From assembly GCA_030407085.1 (NCBI GenBank), contig CM059585.1, positions 112,333,501 to 112,397,500 of the forward strand: DNA of 64,000 nt, written 5' to 3'. The stretch is from Trichopria drosophilae (lineage: Eukaryota > Arthropoda > Insecta > Hymenoptera > Diapriidae). The notes under the pieces were generated by a model. It was not told the DNA's origin, did not search any database, and saw only the letters and a program-made list of their open reading frames with translations. The first letter of the stretch is position 1. The number at the start of each line of letters is the position of its first letter. The position numbers and the translations under genes are program-made. Positions 55,965 through 64,000 of the stretch are shown in pieces.

Positions 55965-58140
55965 GAAACCTGAGTTAAAAGTGCGCTTTATTTTTAAAAT
56001 TATTTACTGTTTTTTATTAATAACATTTTTTTCATAAACATTTCGATAATATTTAAATAATAAACAATTAATTTAACAACATTCTAATTCCAATCATAAA
56101 ATAAATAAATAATATTTCGTAGTACAATTAATTCTTTTTTTTTGTTAAACGTGTTTTGTACACTTGTTTACTTTTCTTTTGGCTTTATAATTTTTGTTTT
56201 TACTACTTTGAAATTTATCTGCAGTCTAATGATTGCTCGTTCAAGAGTAATGATGACATGGAGCTTTTTTTAAACATTGTGAAGAAGGTAAATAATTTAA
56301 GGTAAAAAGCTGGAATATTTTTTTTTACTGTGGTGCCGCTTATAGGCCAGTTGGTCTTGTTTGTCCAATACTTGTTTCCGAAAGTGCTAGTAATTCATTA
56401 ACTTGAGAATAGTGAAACACTTAAAAATATAGCAATTAAAAAACAGGATTTTCAAATTATATAAAATTGCCTGTAAAAAATAACTGCAAGTCATCTTACA
56501 ATTTCCGGATTAAATTAGGCACTTTGAAGTTAGGTTACCTGAATAATCATTTTTTATCGAAATCCCCTAAAAGTAATTCCCCGAGGTATATTTGACTTTC
56601 AGGTTAGACTTGCAGCCCGCCGTTAGATCTTTTGTTGGAGAACTAACGACAATTGTTAATACGACTATTATTTTCTATTTTACTTCTTGCGGTATCTTTA
56701 TGTTTAAGGGTATTTATATTTATATTATACAACATTTTTCACCGCGGTTGATGCTTGTCGCACAGAGGGTCTTGTTGAATGAATGAATTGATTAATCAGG
56801 TTGCCTATATTAAGTCAGCTCACTGGTATGTTTGACTTTGTAGATTATACTAAAAGGTAATTCTGTCACTTCCTAAAAGCAAGGCATTTTCTCAACTTAA
56901 CAGGCACCGCTAATTGTTTTTAATCCCATCGAACACTAAAAAATTGTATGTCAAGAAATCCCCTCCTGAAAATAAATTCTTTTCGCAGTGGCAACTGCGG
57001 CGATCAGCTGATCGTATAGCACCATGTATAACCTATATGTTCAACATTGATTTCATCCACTTGTTGAATCGACCATTTTGAATTTCTTGTAAAAATCTGG
57101 CTGAAAATCTATTACCTATGAAGTAAGATGTTACAAATTTGTAACACGCAAACACATAACAAATTCGATTTTTTCACTTGCAACTTCTACTTTGAATAAA
57201 ATAATTATAGCACGTCATATCCTTTGCCGTTTAATAACAGCGAAAATAACGAAAAGAAAGCGCAAAGTATCTAAGAGCACCAACAAAATATAAAATTTTC
57301 GCAATTCTTCAAAATTGCTGCAAAAATTCATCCATAATTTTTCAGTTTTATTAAAAAACGTCATGCTGTCAAAATTCCACTTTGGTTTTGCGGCCAAGTT
57401 CGCTTCTAATTAATGGCGAGGAACGTAAACCGGTTGACATTTGGTTTGGAAGTGAAAAGGTTCCAGCTTGATACAGCCTGCGATTTACCCTGATTCTTCT
57501 CCCGTTCATATGTCTCTTTATATTCCCTTTTTCGAATATACGCGTTAGAACTGCGATATGTACTCATTTCTTCGTTAACGAAAAAGAACGCAAAGTTTGC
57601 GCATTTTGCATTAATTTATAGCAATGTTTTAACTCGCACTCAAAGAATTGTCCAATTTATGCAGATGGGAAAGATGCGATCTGCTGGTCTGGTACTATAC
57701 CAATTATTTTTTCAAATATTTACGCATTAGAAAACGTTCCGACTACATTTCTTACTAAAACGATACAAATCCAAGTTACGTATAATGAGATTATTATGGT
57801 TTCAATAACACGTGAACCATAGGCAGATTTCATAAAAATCTGTAGTCTGTAGATCTGTAGATAGCCGTATTTAGGTTAGTTCCGATTTTCTGCATATGCA
57901 GTAGGTAGCACATACAAATGGAGATACTAAAGCAAATGCGTCACGTAGTGATTTAATGTAACTTGCAAATATTCTTTAGCTACACAGAGAAAAATTGTCG
58001 CCAAAATTATTCTCTAAAAAACAAAAATTGTTTGTCCAATTACATAAATAACAGTCTTATAAATGCATACTTGAATTAATGAAATATGTTTTTTAAAATT
58101 ATTTTCTCAATTAGTATGGGTTAATGCGTTAGCTGGATTT
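55965..58140. other. Spacer, nothing recognised
   Basis: AT-rich. TCGACCATTTTGAATTTC at 57068 is a weak AAAATGGCGG-repeat scrap. No credible ORF or element end. Confidence 0.4.
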
Positions 58141-58147
58141 ATTTTAA

Positions 58148-58339
58148 ATGGGAAAACGGACACCAGGAAAAAAACATCAAGAATCGCAAACGCACCTAGC
58201 GGCAACAATCCAAAGTATGCTCACAGCACATGCACGTGATTGTAACACAGAAACAGGACGTATGCAGTCAGGACTTACTAAAGCTTTATCAATATTTAAT
58301 CGCCTTACTGTATTATTTGATATTGGCGTGACTTGGTGA
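58148..58339 (+). CDS. Short unassigned ORF, 63 codons
   Basis: Opens MGKRTPGKKHQESQTHLA and is basic at the N-terminus; its composition is less AT-biased than the flanks. No motif, no splice sites that I trust, and length is within chance for this window. Listed only because its amino-acid make-up looks unlike the surrounding noise. Confidence 0.12.
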   Translation: MGKRTPGKKHQESQTHLAATIQSMLTAHARDCNTETGRMQSGLTKALSIFNRLTVLFDIGVTW

Positions 58340-58344
58340 AGAAA

Positions 58345-59395
58345 AACGGTATAATTGAACTACGAGACCTATACTATATATGATCCACCTAAAGGAAAAC
58401 CCTCTAAAAATTTGGTGTATTTTGTACATAACCTTAAACGAAGCGAAAAACGGCATTTCTTGGGTACATAACCTCAAATGTTTCAAAATCCTGTTGTGAT
58501 GGGACAATCACTTTCGAACAGCAAAACCACGTTGACCTTTGTTATGCATATTAAAAATATATCCGATTTTTCACTCGCAGGTTTCGAGATGACGCCACGA
58601 AATAATGAAAATTAATTAAAATTGACAAAACATGACAATAATGATTAGTAAATAAGTTATAATTCATACTATCATTATTTGTAAATATTACTGTTGCAAA
58701 ACTCGCCGATAACCTTTATCGCGGCCGAAACTCATTGATTAGCAAATCGCAATGACGTAAAGTAACAGTAGCGTTACGGAGGTCACAAGCGAACATAACA
58801 TTAAGAAGTAACTAGAAGATGAGAAGAGGAAAGTTGTATGGAGCATGTAGGGATCAAAGGAATAATGCGTGCGAGGTGAAGAGAGTGATTTGTATGCAAG
58901 AACGAAAGAGATCGGCAGAGAAACGACCGACCTGTTGTGGGAAAAACTCATTGACGTAAGACAGTCATGAGGTCGGAAGACTCTTACAATCCGGAAGAGA
59001 AAACGAGTTATTTAGTCATTTCAGCGACTAAAGTAAATTACAGACAAAAATCGAATGACACAAAAAGTTACTAATTTATAGCAATTTTTAATCACCACTC
59101 CATACTGATAGTTATTTTGTATACCGCTAGGTGGCACATTTCTCGCAAGTCAACAAATTATCGTCTTCTAAACAATAACTTTCATTTTATTGATTGAAGC
59201 CACTAGTACTCGATAGTGACATTATTTTTCGACAAATATCGCAAATGAAGAAATCGAAACGCGCTTTATAATGTAAATAAAATGAGCAAAAATACAGGCT
59301 CTTCTACACAAAAGTAACAGGAAATACTGTTGATAAATAGAGTTATTTTCAATCAAGTCACCCGTCTTACATTTGCGCCGTTATTTAGTAATATA
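58345..59395. other. Spacer, nothing recognised
   Basis: AT-rich with a purine-rich stretch near 58800-58930 (AAGATGAGAAGAGGAAAG). No feature supported. Confidence 0.4.
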
Positions 59396-59397
59396 TT

Positions 59398-59645
59398 CAG
59401 TAGAGTCTCGGTATAATTGCGTTCAGCTATATCTACGTCTTAGTTTATTTGCACGGTTCCCTCTCGTTATAATTACCTGTCGCCGCTCTCTTTTTCCCCA
59501 CCTTGTGGGCGGCGCGGGCGGCCCCAGGAAGGGCCTGCTGTTACGTCACGAACGTGATTGAGACGTTCTTCTTCTTTTGGTAAATATAACGAGATGGGAG
59601 GAGAAGCCGCGAAACTGAGTGGAAAAAAATACCGGGACTCCACTG
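59398..59645 (+). mobile_element. Pogo-like MITE, copy 6
   Basis: Left CAGTAGAGTCTCGGTATAAT and right CCGGGACTCCACTG, TA at the right side only (the left flank reads TT, presumably mutated). The centre has GGCGGCGCGGGCGGCCCC, more GC-rich than other copies, and TACGTCACGAACGTGA. Confidence 0.8.
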
Positions 59646-59758
59646 TAATAAGATAATTAGGTCTCGTGTGTTTATGTGTTACGCTCTTTAAAGTAAACAA
59701 TAACAAATGTAATGAATTAAACATTAGATCTAATAATCTAATTACACATTATTAGAAT

Positions 59759-59840
59759 TTAAGGGGGGGAGAAAATTATTTCTCACACTCGGAATGCAAA
59801 ATACAATTTTGCTACCTAGTTGCACAATGTACTATATTAC
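59759..59840. repeat. TTAA-GGGGGGG edge and relative of the 51.0-kb hairpin
   Basis: TTAAGGGGGGGAGAAAATT at 59759 looks like a TTAA-family terminus, and TTTTGCTACCTAGTTGCACA at about 59805 matches the right shoulder of the 51033-51090 palindrome. Neither can be followed to a complete element. Confidence 0.4.
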
Positions 59841-59896
59841 TTACATTATAGTGATGAACCAAAAAAAACTTATGTTTTCGGGTAAGCTTTCAATAG

Positions 59897-60229
59897 TTGG
59901 GCCCTATTTTATTAAAACGAATAATAAGCGACAATTTGTATCGATTACGAACCGTAAACAAAACTTCCTTCCGCCTCATTAAAAGACCGACGACCGGTTT
60001 CGTTCGCCTGGAGCTGATAGAAAGACATTATACGTTCCCGAGTCCAATCGAGTATTCTCACGTTCTGCCGGACGCGATTTTGCCATCATCTTTCTTTGCG
60101 GTTGGAAAATTAACGCCAGCAACTAAGATAATCGGTAGATATTTTCGTTTAAAGTCGTTTCCGCAAAACACGGCCTTAAAATGCAAACGAACCGAAAAGT
60201 CAAACTTTACGCTTCGTTGTTGTATTTAA
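59897..60229 (+). CDS. Unassigned 110-codon ORF
   Basis: ATG-to-stop frame with an even, basic amino-acid composition (for example RLELIERHYTFPSPIEYSHV) and many C/G third positions from codon 30 onward, unlike chance ORFs in AT-rich DNA. No signal peptide, transmembrane helix or known domain. It could be part of an exon, since the first 25 codons look more like noise and the true start or splice acceptor may be internal. I recognise no homologue. Confidence 0.22.
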   Translation: MGPILLKRIISDNLYRLRTVNKTSFRLIKRPTTGFVRLELIERHYTFPSPIEYSHVLPDAILPSSFFAVGKLTPATKIIGRYFRLKSFPQNTALKCKRTEKSNFTLRCCI

Positions 60230-60234
60230 GGATT

Positions 60235-61680
60235 TATTATGGCCACTTCTTGCGGTAAATTTGATAAGAACAGGATCGCTGTTCCAGAGCGGCTTTTATC
60301 ATTTTTATTCCTCTCGTTCATAGGAGGTGAGAATTACATCCATTTCTTTTAACGTGGTGAACGGCCACTCGGAATCTAGAGCAAGTCGATATTATCCAAG
60401 GTGGCGTTAAATATTACTGACTGTATGTTAATCGATATATTTGATGCAACTCTTCTACTTGTAAAAGGGTTTTCAGATACGTGCATTGAATTTTAAAACT
60501 TTATAATAATAAAAGTTGCGTGCAAATATCATTTTGGTACGTGACACGAAATAGTACTTGTTGGTGATAAACTCTTTGGCGAGTGCTCTTAGGTTCCATA
60601 TCGTTCCATTTCTATAACGGGAGGAAAATAGAGATGGCAGCGTTATGTTAGGTCAGGCCGCCCCTAGCGGGCAGCAGAGATAATTACATTATATGCGTAC
60701 ATTGCTAATTTTCATTTATCTTCACTCGTGTTTAAAATGCATTTACACTCTCCCCTCTGTTATTGGTTTCCTCCTTAATTGTTGTCGTCCTAATTCCATC
60801 CGTGATTGTTGTCCAAGTTCCCCCTCCCAGGTGTACCGTAAAAAGAAAAACACACTCTCGCATGCGCACGTAGGTTTTATCAAATGTTTCATACATAAAG
60901 AAGGGGAAGTAGAGACTGGAACGACAGACAAGCAATTATGAGGAGATAAGGGAAATTCGGCCCGAACGGACAACAATTACGGAGGGATGACTGTAAACAT
61001 ATTATAAACATTTATGATACACTTTTTAAACAAAAAATTACCTATAATAAACGTATATTAACGAAACGGAATATATTAAAAAAATAACTGTGCTTGACAA
61101 ACAATTATAGTTGAGTGTTACAATACGGATGACTTCCCAATTAATTGTGACGTCAAACCCTTTATATAATTACTTTTATCCAAGTATACAAATTGTCTTT
61201 TTTCGTGACACGTAACAAGTGACATTAGCGTTGGGTATAGATGAACTGATGACATCACGCATATAGATTCTGTTTGTGCCAAATAAACATCAATCAAACA
61301 CATTAGACTAAAAATAATTAAAGCAAATTAATTACAACGTACAATAATGGAAGATCGTTGGTGTCGATATTAAGATTATTTGACACGTGCGGCTAAAATG
61401 TTTAATATTTTTGGAATTTATATTATACACACCAATTATGATATTAGTTCTATTCGTAATATTTGATGGATAGAGATGAAAATTACGAAAGTTAATAGAA
61501 ATTAATATTGTATTATTATATCTGTAGGTATATATATTTAAAATTTTTTACTTTCCTAAAGTTTTGCAAAAAGGTTGGGAAAATAAAATAAACGAAATCT
61601 TGAAAAATTGTCAATATACTTGATGGAATAATTTTTACGATGTGTTATTATTATTTCTTTCGAAAAAATTAGGGAGAAGC
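60235..61680. other. Spacer, nothing recognised
   Basis: A mixed-composition stretch at 60.60-60.95 kb is open in three frames without motifs. TATGTTAGGTCAGGCCGCCCC at 60646 is GC-rich but unassigned. Confidence 0.35.
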
Positions 61681-61684
61681 TTGA

Positions 61685-61775
61685 AATAGTCGATGAGCCG
61701 CGCCGGAACTTGAACCTTGGACCTTTCATTTGTCGCACGCAACAGAAAACCCTAACAACAAAAAATCGAGTAATT
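61685..61775 (-). ncRNA. tRNA-like remnant, minus strand
   Basis: The minus strand reads GGTTCAAGTTCCGG at 61704-61717, a B-box-like element, preceded by TTGCGTGCGACAA, a short anticodon-arm-like hairpin, and TTAGGGTTTTC. The B box has one deviation from consensus. Probably a worn tRNA pseudogene. Confidence 0.35.
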
Positions 61776-62020
61776 TTTATCAGAAATAATGTCTCTAAGT
61801 CTGTCCTAAAACTACCATGGAATGGTAAAATTTCCGAGAAAGTGCCGATGGCGATGATTAAAGGCAACGATGTTTAAAAGTGAACTTTTACCCATGATGT
61901 AACATAATTGAATTTGATCCAACAATTGACTATACAAAACTTTACAGTAAGCGATAACATTCACGTTAACTATATATACGGAGTACCACACACAAACTGA
62001 CATGCAAAACCATAAATCTT

Positions 62021-62556
62021 TTTAAGCAGCCTGAATCAGGACCTAACCTGGTAGTGATAGGGTCCAATTTATCAACCATTACTACCTAATCAGACCCTGA
62101 TTAACATTTAATAAGACCTCATAAGGGGTTCGTTAGTAAAAAAAGTCATGGCCTGATAAAGGGTTTACCATGTAAATAGTAGGATTTTACATAACCACGT
62201 TTTTCAATTTTGTTATTTGAATAGTATCCTTGGCTACCCAGTTTGTCGAGGTTAGTTTCAGGTTGTAAACTTAACTAAAAAATGATGACTGTGCCTTATC
62301 CTACTATCTAGTGAGAAGTTCAAATTATTTCATTTTTTCCATGTAGTGACTGATCACAAATCCGATAATCACAGTCCGTAATAACCAAGGCATAAACAGT
62401 TCATAATACGTTAAAAAAAGTGTATCAGTAATTTGATTGTCTTGCATCAACCGAAATTTCAATTGCGCCTAATCAGAGTTTGACATAAGGTATTGGGATC
62501 AAAACCACAAAATTACATCCATAATCAGACACTGATATTGGTTTAGGCTGTTTAAT
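62021..62556. mobile_element. CCTGATCAGG-type element, copy 2
   Basis: Begins GCAGCCTGAATCAGGACC and ends TTTAGGCTG; TTTAA lies outside both ends, a possible 5-bp target duplication. CAGGACCTAACCTGG, AGACCCTGATTAACA and GGCCTGATAAAGGG resemble the subterminal motifs of 43842-44645, with more decay. No coding capacity. Confidence 0.5.
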
Positions 62557-63180
62557 CAGGCATGATCTTTACTACATTAAAATTTTACTGGATATCTATA
62601 TTTTCTTGGCTGCCTTTGAAGATTGGAAATAGAAATAATATATTACATATGTTACGTTAGTAGCTTCAAATTCTATTTGGACCAAACTTTTGAAAACGAT
62701 ACTTCGCAACTTGAAACTTGTGACAACTAATACTACAAAAAGCAGAAATGAGAAAAGAAAACACGACAATAAACAGAGATTAGTAGGCAATAAACCATTT
62801 CATTCATAATACCAAAAGATTTATATTTTCTATAAAAAATGTATCCAAGAAACAAATAAATAAATATTATAGTTTGTTATAAAAAATGTTTTTATTTCAA
62901 ATTATTGACTAGAAACGGACAAATTTAAAGTTATTTAACAATAATTTTTGTTATTTATTTTAAAACGTTTGGTGTCATTGACAATTATTATCAATATTTT
63001 GTTCTTTTCACGATATATCCAAGAAATAGTTTTAAAAATTGTAAAAAAACAGACAAGGAGAAAATAGAAAGCATAAAAACTGTGGATTTTAAGAGATTTA
63101 AAAAAATTGAGAATTGTTTTTTTTTACCACAGAAACAGAAATTTTTGTATTACCAAATGAAATTGTAGTATGTAGTAGTA
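62557..63180. other. AT-rich spacer, nothing recognised
   Basis: No supportable element or gene. Confidence 0.4.
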
Positions 63181-63214
63181 GTATGTTAAAAATTCTTATA
63201 AAAAAAGTGCGATT

Positions 63215-63370
63215 TTTGAGCGCGTGTCGATAAACCAACAAATAAAAAAACCGACACAAAATAAAAAACGGACAGTCGCTTTTTCAAGTGTCGTCTTATT
63301 TTCGGTCGGTTTTGTGACCAGTCGGCGTTTGGATTTATGGGTTTTTCGACCCGCATCCAGGTTTTTGAAA
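63215..63370. other. GTCGG/CCGAC-rich patch
   Basis: GTCGATAAACC, CCGACACAAAA, CGGACAGTCGC, CGGTCGGTTTTGTG and CAGTCGGCG crowd into 150 bp and partly pair with one another. Short frames on both strands (63 and 68 codons) derive from this. The structure is unexplained. Confidence 0.3.
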
Positions 63371-64000
63371 ACATTTTTTTTAATTGAATCATTTTTAGGT
63401 TATCGACATTTTTGAAGACATATTTTTAAAAGTATGAAAAATGCAATAAATAAGACAATATCATGTGACAATAAAAAATGCAATATCTTGAAAAATGAGG
63501 ACTTGCCGAGCCTCTGAATAAAAAATGTGCAAAAACCTTGTTTTGTTGATAAAATTTGCAGTAATTTGTGAAAAATAAAAAAAATTTTTTTAATATTATT
63601 TTTATATATAATTTTTATAAATAATATAATTTTTTTTAAATGTTTATAAAAATTAAAAAAAAACGTGTTCCTTTATTTTTTAATATAATAACACAGGTCT
63701 ACAAAATAGCAGGTTTTAGATATTGTGAGGAAGACGTCATTTCAGAAGTTACTTTCTGCGTGGAAACCGAATCTGAAGACAGAACCGCCCCATCATATCA
63801 GGATTTGGAGATATTTGACAGAAAAATGCATTTTTTGGCATTATCGCGGTTGTGAACAGAATGCAATATTTTTTGTGGCTATTGTACTACTTGCATCATT
63901 TAATACTACTATCGCCCTTCAAAATGAGCTGGTAGTCGACAATCTAAGATTTATTCTCACAAAGTTACGGTCATTTTAAGTCGTGAAATTTATCCCAACA
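63371..64000. other. AT-rich end of the window
   Basis: A/T runs at 63.57-63.66 kb, then a less AT-rich stretch with two overlapping + strand frames of 71 and 84 codons (63640-63979). The second ends in a hydrophobic segment (AIFFVAIVLLASFNTTIAL). No family recognised; the region may continue beyond the window. Confidence 0.3.

Noticed and set aside
55746..55978. Ser/Leu/Phe-rich + strand frames
   Set aside because: Translation of a CT-rich low-complexity tract.
1..64000. rRNA genes or complete tRNA genes
   Set aside because: No conserved rRNA core sequences were recognised, and no tRNA-like locus has a convincing full cloverleaf by eye.

Overview
The window is AT-rich, intron- and repeat-dominated animal DNA with no bacterial-type gene packing. 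It holds no operons, ribosome binding sites, rRNA genes or CRISPR arrays. The mobile elements point to an insect: a DD41D mariner/Tc1-type transposase, a Penelope-like retroelement fragment, TTAA-flanked piggyBac-type elements and pogo-like MITEs. Hymenoptera is my best guess, but nothing here proves the order. I could not name a single host protein-coding gene. Most of the sequence is probably intergenic or intronic, filled with transposable elements of several ages.

Layout. 1-7 kb: a purine-rich tract, a coding-like but broken stretch of unknown origin (3.2-4.1 kb), and the first of six pogo-like MITEs. 7-14 kb: tRNA-like motifs, a 0.3 kb repeat present in inverted orientation (7.7-8.0 and 10.7-11.1 kb), a degenerate hammerhead-like motif typical of Penelope elements (10.1 kb), and an unassigned 130-codon ORF (12.1 kb). 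14.2-19.3 kb: a nest in which a 3.04 kb mariner-like element with a complete 360-aa transposase lies beside a broken Penelope RT/GIY-YIG fragment; both sit between copies of a 130-bp direct repeat. 20.1-22.1 kb: a 2.0 kb TTAA-flanked element with 0.4 kb inverted arms. 24-31 kb: a near-perfect 211-bp palindrome, a 523-bp mariner-type MITE, a GC-richer island and a 1 kb foldback structure. 31.1-33.0 kb: a second TTAA-flanked element with very long inverted arms, immediately followed by another large imperfect inverted repeat (33.1-35.5 kb).

36-64 kb is sparser. It has GC-richer islands that may hold regulatory or exonic sequence (37, 39, 45.4, 54.4 and 60.0 kb) and more pogo-like MITEs (40.8, 53.5, 54.0, 59.4 kb). 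It also has two elements rich in CCTGATCAGG-type motifs (43.8 and 62.0 kb) and a dense cluster of TTAA-flanked ~320-bp elements (44.8-49.7 kb). A dispersed repeat recognisable by GGTCGCTGA plus AAAATGGCGGATCC-type motifs recurs about ten times across the window.

The only gene I would call with high confidence is the mariner-like transposase. The most interesting structures are the composite architecture of that element (repeat-built terminal inverted repeats and an inverted fragment of a second transposase), the TTAA-element cluster that brackets an unassigned ORF, and the long palindromes.
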